DNA of 59,814 bases, from contig JAJTFK010000010.1 in NCBI GenBank assembly GCA_021298655.1, positions 1-59,814 of the forward strand, in the 5' to 3' direction. Every line of letters begins with the position of its first letter. The first letter of the stretch is position 1. Origin of the DNA: Cryomorphaceae bacterium (GTDB taxonomy: Bacteria; Bacteroidota; Bacteroidia; Flavobacteriales; Schleiferiaceae). Made by a program: the position numbers and the translations under genes. Shown piece by piece: positions 52,597-59,814 of this stretch. Below the pieces are notes generated by a model. The model saw nothing but the letters and a program-made list of their open reading frames with translations, searched no databases and was not told where the DNA came from.

Positions 52597-53943
52597 ATGG
52601 CCAAGCTAAAAAAAGCCTTCGTTTGCCAGTCCTGCGGAACCAACTACCCGCAGTGGGCTGGCCAGTGCCGCAGCTGCGGCGAGTGGAATACGCTCGTCGA
52701 AGAGGTCATGGAACGCGCTCCGGCCGAGCAGGCTTGGGTTGGACCCGGGCATAGCCGTGCACTCACCCTGGATCAGGTAGACCGCAGCGCCGAACGCCGC
52801 GTACCAACCGGCGACGCGGAACTCGATCGAGTCCTCGGCGGCGGATGGGTTCCGGGGTCGCTCAGCCTCTTGGGCGGAGAGCCCGGAATCGGCAAGTCGA
52901 CGCTCATGCTCCAGGTTGCCCTTCAGGCAGGGGCCAAGGCCCTGTACGCCAGCGGCGAAGAAAGTGCCGAACAAATCCGAATGCGCGCGGAACGCATCGG
53001 GTTCCATGGCCCCGGCTGCCACGTGCTCGCCGAAGTTTCGACTTCCAAAATCCTTCAGGCCGCCGAGCAGCTCCAACCCGACTTGCTGGTCATCGACTCG
53101 ATCCAAACAGCCTACAACCCCCAGCTGGAGTCCGCCGCGGGAAGTGTGGGCCAGATTCGGGAGTCCGCCGCCGAATTTTTGCGCTACGCCAAGGCGCGCC
53201 ACGTGCCGGTTGCGCTGATCGGCCACATTACCAAAGAGGGCACGCTGGCAGGGCCCAAGGTGCTCGAGCACATGGTCGACGTGGTGCTGCAGTTCGAAGG
53301 CGACAAACACCACCTTGTGCGCACGCTTCGGGCCCTTAAAAACCGCTTTGGGTCGACGCAGGAACTCGGACTCTATGAAATGGCCGAAAAGGGCCTGAGG
53401 CCCGTCGCAAACCCCTCGGCGTGGCTGCTTGGCCAGCGGGGCGAGGGCTTGAGCGGTTCCGCCATCGGAATTACCGCCGAAGGGCTGCGTCCGCTTTTGG
53501 TCGAAGTCCAGGCCCTGGTATCGACGGCGGTGTACGGAACGCCCCAGCGAAGCTGCACCGGATTCGATACCCGGCGACTCAACATGCTGCTTGCGGTGCT
53601 GGAAAAGCGCTGCGGATTCCACCTCGCGAGCAAGGACGTGTTCCTCAACGTAACCGGCGGACTGCGCGTCGACGATCCGGCCCTGGACTTGGCCGTGTGC
53701 GCCGCCATTTTATCGAGTCAAGAAGACCGGCCCATCCCGCCGGGCGTGGCGTTTGCCGGCGAAGTGGGCCTGGGCGGAGAGCTGCGCCCCATCGCCCGAA
53801 TGGAAGCCCGAATTCACGAAGCCGGACAGCTCGGATTTGAGTACGTGTGGGGGGCGAAAACGCCCGGACTTCCCAAGCGCGTTCAGGGCGTGCACGTGGT
53901 GGCACTGGACCGCATCAGCCAGGTGGTCGATAACCTTTTTTAA
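52597..53943 (+). CDS. radA: DNA repair protein RadA
   Basis: A 448-residue RecA-like branch-migration protein. N-terminal zinc finger: Cys10, Cys13, Cys24, Cys27 (FVCQSCGTNYPQWAGQCRSC). Walker A: LLGGEPGIGKSTLMLQ near residue 95. Walker B region: LLVIDSIQTAYNP. RadA-specific motif: LKNRFGSTQELG. C-terminal Lon-protease-like domain (DVFLNVTGGLRVDDPALDLA; no protease catalytic dyad visible). Normal length; end of the panC-to-radA unit. Confidence 0.95.
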   Translation: MAKLKKAFVCQSCGTNYPQWAGQCRSCGEWNTLVEEVMERAPAEQAWVGPGHSRALTLDQVDRSAERRVPTGDAELDRVLGGGWVPGSLSLLGGEPGIGKSTLMLQVALQAGAKALYASGEESAEQIRMRAERIGFHGPGCHVLAEVSTSKILQAAEQLQPDLLVIDSIQTAYNPQLESAAGSVGQIRESAAEFLRYAKARHVPVALIGHITKEGTLAGPKVLEHMVDVVLQFEGDKHHLVRTLRALKNRFGSTQELGLYEMAEKGLRPVANPSAWLLGQRGEGLSGSAIGITAEGLRPLLVEVQALVSTAVYGTPQRSCTGFDTRRLNMLLAVLEKRCGFHLASKDVFLNVTGGLRVDDPALDLAVCAAILSSQEDRPIPPGVAFAGEVGLGGELRPIARMEARIHEAGQLGFEYVWGAKTPGLPKRVQGVHVVALDRISQVVDNLF

Positions 53944-53945
53944 CG

Positions 53946-53973
53946 AAAAACGGCCAGCCCTACAGGCCGGCCG
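53946..53973 (-). terminator. Terminator of the ompA-family gene
   Basis: On the minus strand CGGCCGGCC pairs with GGCTGGCCG (one wobble), then TTTTT. It lies 21 nt past the stop of the OmpA-domain lipoprotein. Confidence 0.75.
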
Positions 53974-53993
53974 CTCGAGGAAGTTCGCGGATA

Positions 53994-54968
53994 CTATCCG
54001 TTGATGAGCTCGGCCAATTCGCCCAAGTTGGGCGTGATGATGATTTCGGTTCGGCGGTTTTTGGCCTTGCCCTCGGGGCTGTCGTTGGGCGAAATCGGCA
54101 GGTGCTCGCCGCGGCCGGCAGCCTGCACCCGCTGGGGTTTAACGCCCTGCTTCACGAGGATTTTGACCACGCTCGTGGCGCGCATCACCGAAAGGTCCCA
54201 GTTGTCCTTGACGGCCGTCTTGCCGTTGAATTCGTCGGAGTCGGTATGGCCCTCAACGGCGATTCGCAGGTCCTTGTTCTCGTTGAGCACCTTCGCGAGT
54301 TCGCCCAAGGCACTGGCCCCGTCGGGCTGCACGTCCCAGGATCCGCTCGCAAACATCAACCGGTTATCGAGCGAAACGTAGACCTGCCCGTTGCGCATCG
54401 AAACGGTGAGTCCGCGGTCCTTGAATCCGAGCAGGGCGTCGGCAAGACGCTGGCGGAGGTAGGCGGCTGCGCTGTCCTTGCGGCTGATGAGGCGCTCCAA
54501 TTCCGCCACGCGCAGTTCGCGTTGGTTCAGGGCCTGTTCAAGTTCGTAGAGCCGGTCTTGCTCGCGCTTGAGCGAATCTTCTTTAGCGGCAAGGCGCACC
54601 GCCAAGCCTTCCATGCGCTCGAGCATGGCCTTGTTCTCGGTCAGGTTCTGCTGCACCAAGCGGCTGTTGTTCTGAAGGGCGTACTCGTAGTTCGAGTTCA
54701 GGTCGCGGTAGGCGCGCTGCAGCTTGCGCATTTCAACGCCTTGCGCCAGGGTGTCTTTGACCGCCGCATCCAGGGCGGCTAGGGCTTTGGATTTTTGGGC
54801 CTCGCTTTCGCTGGCGGCAATGCGCGCCTTCTCGGCGTCCACCTTCAAGGCCTCGGCCCGCTGAACGGAGGCATCGTAGGAGGTCTGAAGTTCGGTGTAC
54901 TTTTTGGGAGAAACGCAGGCGCTGAGGAGCGCAAGAGCGGTCATGGCCGCGGCAACTTGGATACGCAT
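53994..54968 (-). CDS. OmpA-family lipoprotein with long periplasmic coiled coil
   Basis: A 324-residue lipoprotein. Signal MRIQVAAAMTALALLSAC with lipobox Cys18. Residues about 25-180 form a long coiled coil (LKVDAEKARIAASESEAQKS, ... RDLNSNYEYALQNNSRLVQQ). The C-terminal OmpA domain binds peptidoglycan: VEGHTDSDEF, NWDLSVMRATSVVKIL, and AAGRGEHLPISPND...KNRRTEI. It would tether the outer membrane to the wall over a spacer. Start at ATG 54968, 4 nt from TACCTTCG; a longer frame runs into the exonuclease gene. Confidence 0.9.
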   Translation of the reverse strand: MRIQVAAAMTALALLSACVSPKKYTELQTSYDASVQRAEALKVDAEKARIAASESEAQKSKALAALDAAVKDTLAQGVEMRKLQRAYRDLNSNYEYALQNNSRLVQQNLTENKAMLERMEGLAVRLAAKEDSLKREQDRLYELEQALNQRELRVAELERLISRKDSAAAYLRQRLADALLGFKDRGLTVSMRNGQVYVSLDNRLMFASGSWDVQPDGASALGELAKVLNENKDLRIAVEGHTDSDEFNGKTAVKDNWDLSVMRATSVVKILVKQGVKPQRVQAAGRGEHLPISPNDSPEGKAKNRRTEIIITPNLGELAELING

Positions 54969-54972
54969 AGCA

Positions 54973-54980
54973 CGAAGGTA
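54973..54980 (-). promoter_or_regulatory. -7 element of the OmpA-family gene (TACCTTCG)
   Basis: TAnnTTYG match in the 13-bp gap behind the exonuclease III stop, 4 nt before the start. Confidence 0.4.
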
Positions 54981-54981
54981 G

Positions 54982-55725
54982 TTAACTCCAGCGGAGTCGC
55001 ATTGGGGCATGGTCCGAAAATCGGGCCAAGGCGTCGTAGGATGCTTCGAGGACGCGTTCGGGGGCATTGGTTACCCAGTGGTCGATGCGCCAGCCTTTGT
55101 TTCGTTCCCGGGCTGCAGAACGCATGCTCCACCAGCTGTACACCTCGACGGCATTGGGGTGCTTCATCCGAAAGGCGTCCTGCCAACCGGACGCCTGCTG
55201 GGCCGCGAACCACGCGCGCTCGGCCGGCGTAAATCCGGGTTGCCCATCCAGCCGCTTGGGGTCGTGGACGTCTCGCGCTTCGGGAGCCAGGTTCCAGTCT
55301 CCGCCAAGGACCACCGGAGCGGTTTGTGCGGCCATCCACTCCGCCAACCGCTCGAGGGCCTCCATCTTAAGATCTTGGCGATCAGGGCCTTGACTTCCCG
55401 AAGGAAGGTAGAGGTTAAGCCAGGTTACCCCTTCGCGGCGCAGGGCCAGGTAGCGGCCTTCGGCGACTAGTCCGCTCGGAAGCTCGGGTGCCGTTGTGGG
55501 TTCCAGCGCAACGCGGCTCAATGTGAGCACGCCGCTGTAGCCTGGCTTGGTTGCCAAGCTGCTGTAGCTGTGCCAGCCCGGGAAGGCCGCCCGAACCGCC
55601 CCTTCGTCGTTCCACTTGACTTCCTGTAAAAAAACAAGGTCCGGATGCTCGACCTCAAGCCAAGCGTCCAGACCCTTTCGCAGCGCGGCCCGCAGGCCGT
55701 TTGCATTCAGGCTTATTGCCTCCAC
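54982..55725 (-). CDS. xth: Exodeoxyribonuclease III (AP endonuclease)
   Basis: A 247-residue endonuclease/exonuclease/phosphatase-fold enzyme of base excision repair. Motifs: SLNANGLRAALRKG, VFLQEVKWNDEG (catalytic Glu), VVLGGDWNLAPEARDVHDPK, WRIDHWVT, and RFSDHAPMRLRW (catalytic His). It starts at GTG 55725 directly behind the preceding stop codon. Slightly diverged from E. coli Xth but the full set of catalytic residues is present. Confidence 0.9.
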   Translation of the reverse strand: MEAISLNANGLRAALRKGLDAWLEVEHPDLVFLQEVKWNDEGAVRAAFPGWHSYSSLATKPGYSGVLTLSRVALEPTTAPELPSGLVAEGRYLALRREGVTWLNLYLPSGSQGPDRQDLKMEALERLAEWMAAQTAPVVLGGDWNLAPEARDVHDPKRLDGQPGFTPAERAWFAAQQASGWQDAFRMKHPNAVEVYSWWSMRSAARERNKGWRIDHWVTNAPERVLEASYDALARFSDHAPMRLRWS

Positions 55726-56604
55726 TTAGTTCAGCACCAGCGTCGAAGTGCCAATCTTGGCGTTGTCGCTGAACACCTCAACCGTGTAGGTTCCGGGCTT
55801 CAGGGTGCTGTTTAGGTCAAAGGCGGCGCAGCTCTGTACTTGCTTGCCCTCGTAAACAATCTCGGTTTTAGCGGAGAAGTAAATGGTTTCGTTCCCCACC
55901 TTCATGCTGCGCTCCTCGCTCTGGCTCGGAAGCACGCGGCCGTCGGGCGTGTTGATGCGCATGTAGAGCGTTCGCTTCGACGACTCGGCAATGGCGTTTT
56001 GGGCAACCGTGAAGCAGGCCTTAACGCGGTTCGCCTTAGCGGCCGTGGTCGTCGGTTTTTCAACTCCTTTGCTGCTCACGCGCACGGCCGTAGCCTCCAG
56101 GGCCGAAAGCTGAAGCTTCAGGGCGGTAGCGACTTTGCTGCTCAGGTTGCTGTTTTGGGCATTCAGTTCGGCGTTTTTGGCTTGCTCACTGCCCAGCTGG
56201 GCATCAACTTGAGCCTTGGCCTCGCCGAGCACGGCGTAGGCTTTGTTCACCGAATCAACCTGGCTGGTCAGGCGCGCCACCATCTTGCGCAGGTCGTTCA
56301 CCTGGCTGCGGTACTTGGCCAACTCAGACTGCGACGCATTCTTAAGGTTGGTGATTTCCTCGATAGCCGCATTCAAGCGTGCGGTCTCGGCGATGATGTA
56401 GCTGTTCATGCTGTCGTTAGCCGCCACCTGACCGATCAGGTCGCGCTTGTACTCTTCGAGCTCGCTTACCAAAATCGCTTTTTCCTCCTCGAGGTTTTGT
56501 ACTGCGGAATTGCGGTTAAGGGCAAAAAATCCCAAAACCAAGATCAGGGCGACCAGCAGGCCAATAACTGTTTTTTGACGTTTAGCGGACGAATCGTTGC
56601 TCAT
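55726..56604 (-). CDS. Membrane-anchored coiled-coil protein with C-terminal beta domain
   Basis: A 292-residue protein. One membrane helix near the N-terminus (TVIGLLVALILVLGFFALN), then about 120 residues of coiled coil (VQNLEEEKAILVSELEEYKR, ...). A short disordered linker (VEKPTTTAAKANRVKAC) leads to a beta-sandwich-like end (RTLYMRINTPDGRVLPS, LKPGTYTVEVFSDNAKIGTS). The family is conserved in Bacteroidetes and sometimes labelled a chromosome-partitioning protein without evidence; I would leave it as unknown, likely periplasmic. Upstream TACATTTG. Confidence 0.8.
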   Translation of the reverse strand: MSNDSSAKRQKTVIGLLVALILVLGFFALNRNSAVQNLEEEKAILVSELEEYKRDLIGQVAANDSMNSYIIAETARLNAAIEEITNLKNASQSELAKYRSQVNDLRKMVARLTSQVDSVNKAYAVLGEAKAQVDAQLGSEQAKNAELNAQNSNLSSKVATALKLQLSALEATAVRVSSKGVEKPTTTAAKANRVKACFTVAQNAIAESSKRTLYMRINTPDGRVLPSQSEERSMKVGNETIYFSAKTEIVYEGKQVQSCAAFDLNSTLKPGTYTVEVFSDNAKIGTSTLVLN

Positions 56605-56621
56605 TGCATTCAGAATTTGTG

Positions 56622-56629
56622 CAAATGTA
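56622..56629 (-). promoter_or_regulatory. -7 element of the coiled-coil protein gene (TACATTTG)
   Basis: Perfect minus-strand TAnnTTTG, 17 nt before the ATG at 56604. Confidence 0.5.
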
Positions 56630-56636
56630 CCACATT

Positions 56637-57293
56637 ATGCGACGCGCTGTAATTCACCTGATTCCCCTTCCCTGTGCGTGCTGCGGCGACCCCGTCGTGC
56701 ACAGTGCGGAACCCCTTTGCGCCGGGTGCTGGGGAGCGCTTCACCTGGCCGCGAGCCCGAAGCGCATTCAAATTTCCTTTGCTGGAGACGGCACCGCCTG
56801 GCTACCCTACGGAACCCCTACCGTCAAGCGCTGCATGGCGGCCATCAAATTCCGCGGATTGGACACGCTGGCCGTAGCGCTGGGTCGGGTGATGGCCCAA
56901 AACCTGGCTCGACCCACGGTGGATGCGCTCGTACCCATTCCGCTCGCCGCTTCCCGCTTGTACGTTCGGGGGTACAACCAAGCCGAGCGCTTGGCCCACG
57001 GGCTCCACCAGGTTTGGGGCATACCCCTTGCTTCGGACTTGTTGATCCGGCCCAACGCGGGTTGGTTCACCCCAAAGCAATCCGCTCGGTCGGAGGCCGA
57101 CCGGAGCAAAATTTACGGGGCTTACGATGTGCGCGACCGCGAAAGGTGGGCCGGGGCGCGCCTTGCCCTCGTGGACGATACGTTTACCACGGGAAGCACC
57201 CTAAACGCTGCGGCCGAAGTATGCATTAAAAAAGCCAAGGTGGCGGAAGTCATACCGCTCACCTTGGCTTATACTGCGCGCCGCGCAACCTGA
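56637..57293 (+). CDS. ComF family phosphoribosyltransferase-like protein
   Basis: A 218-residue protein with an N-terminal cysteine set (LPCACCGDPV, PLCAGCWGAL) and a C-terminal phosphoribosyltransferase domain: DALVPIPLAASRLYVRGYNQ and LALVDDTFTTGSTLNAAAEV (PRPP loop). ComF proteins are linked to DNA uptake and to recombination at natural transformation in some bacteria, but the enzymatic activity is not established. Start at ATG 56637 (MRRAVIHLIPLPC); the longer frame from 56604 overlaps the divergent gene. Confidence 0.87.
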   Translation: MRRAVIHLIPLPCACCGDPVVHSAEPLCAGCWGALHLAASPKRIQISFAGDGTAWLPYGTPTVKRCMAAIKFRGLDTLAVALGRVMAQNLARPTVDALVPIPLAASRLYVRGYNQAERLAHGLHQVWGIPLASDLLIRPNAGWFTPKQSARSEADRSKIYGAYDVRDRERWAGARLALVDDTFTTGSTLNAAAEVCIKKAKVAEVIPLTLAYTARRAT

Positions 57294-57309
57294 GTCGCGC
57301 CCCGCGGGT

Positions 57310-59814
57310 CTAGCGCTCGATCACCAGGCGCTGTACGCCGACGGCATCCTCGGTTTGCACCTCGAGCAGGTACATTCCCGAGGCAAGTCCGCGGAGATCA
57401 AGATCTATGCTTTGCGTTCCGGCCGAGAATAGGCCGCGCTGCACGGCCAATTGGGTTCCAGCAACCGAAATCACGCGCACTTCGGCCTCACCGCCCACGA
57501 GCATGGGGAATTCGATGCGGACCAAACCGCTGGTCGGATTCGGGAACACGCGAAGCGTAGCCAGTGCGTTTTCGCCCATGCCCACGGTAAAGTTGAGCGT
57601 GGTGTTTGCCGAACCGCAGTCGTTGGTCGCAGTGACCACCGCCGAAGCCGGGCCGTTCGTACCAAAGGTCTGTACCGTGCTTGCGCCGGTTGCGGTACCG
57701 CCGTTGCTAAAGGTCCAGTTCACGCTGGTGGCGTTGCCCGCCGTGGCCGTAAACTGAATCGTTACGGGATTCAAGGAAAGCACCGAATACGTCGCCGTTA
57801 CCGTAGGCTGCGGCGCATTGGCCGTGGTTACCGTCGCCGGCGAAGACCACGAACTCGTGCCCGAGCTGCACACCGATTGCACGTAAACCTGGTAGGTGGT
57901 GTTGGGCGTCAAGCCGGTGAGGTTGGTGGTTCCGCCCGTAATTCCCGTAAGAAGCGTTCCAGAACCCGGCGTAAATCCAGTTACCCCGTACTCCAACTTG
58001 CTGCTGGCAGCGGAACTCGGCGCGGTCCACGTAACCGTGGTCGACGTACAGGTCGTGTTGCCCGAGGCGTTCACGCCAACCGGCACGGCACAGGGAGAGC
58101 ACTGGGCCACAAAACTGTTCCAAGTGGCACCGCTGACCAAGGTCGAGTTGTAGGGCATGTTTGACAGGGTGTCGCCAAAGGGTCCGACCAAGTCAAAGCC
58201 CATTTCACCGGGGTAGGCGCCGGCGCTGGTCACCATCATGCGCACGGAGTCGCCGGCACAGAAGCGCACGGAGTCCGTGGCCGCACTGCCCGTCGTAAAC
58301 GTGAAGCTCTTGACGTTAACCCAGTTGCCCGATATCTTTTGCTGGGCCGTGATGACGCCGCCGTTCCAGCCATCGCCCCACGAGTCCTTCATGTACATGG
58401 TTGACGTACACTGATTGGACGGGGGACAGAGTGCGGTGGTCACCGCGTAGGGGCCCGCCCACGAAGACTTGTCGGTAGCCGAACAGCTGTCGCGAATGTA
58501 GACATCGTAGGAACTGCCCGCGGTTAAGCCGGTGATGGTGTAGGGCTTGGTCACGTTCCACGCCGTCGTTCCGTTGGCTCCAGTGCCGGTGCCGGTCCAG
58601 AATCCAGCAGGACCCCACTTGACGTTGGATCCGGCCGGTGTGCCCGAAACATGGGTCCAGTTTACGCCCACAGAGGTTGTGGAAATCGTACCCGTGAGAA
58701 TGCTTCCGATTGGCGCGGGGCAGGTTGGGATGGCCTCGACCACCAAGTTGTCAAAGAAGACGTCCGGACCAAAACCCGAGTTGGCCACAAAACGGAATAC
58801 CGCTTGGCTGCCAACCCACGAGGTGGGAAGAAATACCGTGGTATCCACAAAGGTTCCGGGTGTCGTGGTTCCGGCGCCCGTTGAGTTAAACGACGGTCCG
58901 GCAAGCTTGACCAGGGTATCCCAGCTGGTGGCCGTAAGGGTTTTGCCCAAGAGGTAGAGTTTGTCGTTGGGGTAAAACGACATGTACTGGTGCGACCATT
59001 CGAAGGTGGCCTGGGCCGCCGCCGAAATCGTTACCGGACGCGAAGAAATCGTCGCGAAGTTGCCGTCGGTCCACGACCAGAAGTTGCCGCGCATGGCTTG
59101 ACCTGTGGGCATCGCGTACTGCATCATCGTTTTCGTTCCGCCGTTGGTCCAGCACTGAAGCGGGTTCAGGTCGAAGTTCTCGGTGTAGGGCATCGCCACG
59201 CCAAGGCAGCTGGTGGTGAAGTTGATGGGGCCGTGCCAGGGTGCGCGGGAGGAAGCCCCGCAGGAGTCCGCAATCCATACCGTGTACGGAGTATTCGGTG
59301 CGAGGCCCGTAATGGTGTAGCTGGTACCTGAGGTGTTGCCTACAAAGGGAATAACACCGGTTCCGGGGTTAAAACCAGAGGGACCCCACGCGATGGTGGC
59401 ACCGGGCGTGTTGACTCCGCCGTGCGTCCAGGTTACCACGGCGTTGTTCGCGCCGGCCGTAGCCGCTCCGCCCGTAGCCGGCAAGCAAGCTGGCTGGGCT
59501 TCGTACACCACGTCGTCGATATTCGCCGTTACCCACGAACCCGTGGTACGGATCGCAATGTGCTTAAAACCGGCAGGAACCACGGGGAAGGGCACCGTGT
59601 ATTCGTCCCAACTATCGGTAAGCGGAATGGTAGAAACCAGCACAAACGACGACGGGTTCGCAGGCGACGCAAGCACGCCAACCTGGATGCTCATAGTAGA
59701 CCACGTAAAGGCCTTCTTGGCACGGAATCGGATCTGACCGGTCCCGGTCGGAAGGTCGTTGAACATGGGCGAAATGATGCCTCCGCCGGCCGTTGAACCC
59801 GAGAAGAATTCCGC
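57310..59814 (-). CDS. Large T9SS-secreted surface protein with fibronectin type III repeats, 3' part
   Basis: The gene enters from the right edge (835 codons seen, no start). From N to C: a MAM/choice-of-anchor-like beta domain, an Fn3 domain (SYTITGLAPNTPYTVWIADS), and a choice-of-anchor J-like domain (PYTENFDLNPLQCWTNGG). Then come a second Fn3, a Ser/Thr-rich domain starting STMYMKDSWGDGWNGG, a third Fn3, and a PKD-like domain (VNWTFSNGGTATGAS). It ends in a type A T9SS sorting domain (LRVFPNPTSGLVRIEF ... LASGMYLLEVQTEDAVGVQR). It is an exported adhesin or degradative-enzyme scaffold; no catalytic domain is visible here. It ends 16 nt from comF, convergently. Confidence 0.88.
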   Translation of the reverse strand, partial: AEFFSGSTAGGGIISPMFNDLPTGTGQIRFRAKKAFTWSTMSIQVGVLASPANPSSFVLVSTIPLTDSWDEYTVPFPVVPAGFKHIAIRTTGSWVTANIDDVVYEAQPACLPATGGAATAGANNAVVTWTHGGVNTPGATIAWGPSGFNPGTGVIPFVGNTSGTSYTITGLAPNTPYTVWIADSCGASSRAPWHGPINFTTSCLGVAMPYTENFDLNPLQCWTNGGTKTMMQYAMPTGQAMRGNFWSWTDGNFATISSRPVTISAAAQATFEWSHQYMSFYPNDKLYLLGKTLTATSWDTLVKLAGPSFNSTGAGTTTPGTFVDTTVFLPTSWVGSQAVFRFVANSGFGPDVFFDNLVVEAIPTCPAPIGSILTGTISTTSVGVNWTHVSGTPAGSNVKWGPAGFWTGTGTGANGTTAWNVTKPYTITGLTAGSSYDVYIRDSCSATDKSSWAGPYAVTTALCPPSNQCTSTMYMKDSWGDGWNGGVITAQQKISGNWVNVKSFTFTTGSAATDSVRFCAGDSVRMMVTSAGAYPGEMGFDLVGPFGDTLSNMPYNSTLVSGATWNSFVAQCSPCAVPVGVNASGNTTCTSTTVTWTAPSSAASSKLEYGVTGFTPGSGTLLTGITGGTTNLTGLTPNTTYQVYVQSVCSSGTSSWSSPATVTTANAPQPTVTATYSVLSLNPVTIQFTATAGNATSVNWTFSNGGTATGASTVQTFGTNGPASAVVTATNDCGSANTTLNFTVGMGENALATLRVFPNPTSGLVRIEFPMLVGGEAEVRVISVAGTQLAVQRGLFSAGTQSIDLDLRGLASGMYLLEVQTEDAVGVQRLVIER

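Overview
This window reads as chromosomal core genome of a GC-rich marine-type Bacteroidota, most likely Flavobacteriales. Evidence: promoter cores are the Bacteroidetes type (TTG about 20 nt upstream of TAnnTTTG), Shine-Dalgarno sites are generally absent, and typical lineage genes are present: a T9SS-sorted surface protein, a MurF-alanine racemase fusion, a DAHP synthase-chorismate mutase fusion, a zinc-site-less DnaG, eukaryote-type glycyl-tRNA synthetase, DUF4271, DUF4270, DUF3109 and a TonB-dependent receptor. I see no rRNA, IS element, prophage, CRISPR array or plasmid function. No gap between genes exceeds 300 bp.

Layout. 1-4.2 kb: a partial Xaa-Pro aminopeptidase divergent from sdhCAB (complex II), with sdhB broken by an apparent 55-bp deletion. 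4.3-9.7 kb: a lipoprotein, thiL, gdhA, then a minus-strand module of sigma factor (frameshifted), single-pass membrane protein and coiled-coil/beta-barrel protein. 9.7-17.5 kb: rnr, ribF, a membrane protein, atpD-atpC, then DUF4271-hemD-rnpA. 17.5-21.5 kb (minus): tdk, murF/alr and an O-antigen-ligase-like protein. 21.5-27.5 kb (plus): a tightly packed eight-gene run of an Ala/Gln-rich protein, rsmI, DAHP synthase/chorismate mutase, recJ, trmB, an alkyltransferase-like protein, MmcQ/YjbR and DUF502. 27.5-31.8 kb (minus): a TerB/DnaJ protein, polyprenyl synthase, dnaG, a holin-like protein, and an unlisted 53-codon membrane protein. 31.9-35.4 kb: nrdB-nrdA. 35.5-41.4 kb: DUF3109, marC-glyS, a small acidic lipoprotein, dCMP deaminase, tRNA-Leu, prs-rplY-pth. 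41.4-46.3 kb: a TonB-dependent receptor, an overlapping sulfotransferase/acyltransferase pair and a secreted protein. 46.3-54 kb: glgA-like, DUF4270 and glmS, divergent from panC-panD-flippase-like-radA. 54-59.8 kb: OmpA lipoprotein, exonuclease III, a coiled-coil protein, comF and the 3' part of a large T9SS cargo protein.

Most genes serve central functions: respiration and ATP synthesis, deoxynucleotide supply (nrdAB, tdk, dCMP deaminase), DNA replication and repair (dnaG, recJ, radA, exonuclease III), cell-wall precursor synthesis, tRNA and rRNA maturation, and pantothenate, thiamine and flavin cofactors. I do not find a convincing undescribed multi-gene system. The points most worth a second look are two disrupted genes (sdhB and the sigma factor), a repeated pattern of TAnnTTYG -7 elements only 4-7 nt before start codons (predicted leaderless mRNAs), a 9-bp perfect inverted repeat in the promoter of the TonB-dependent receptor, and the overlapping sulfotransferase/acyltransferase pair.
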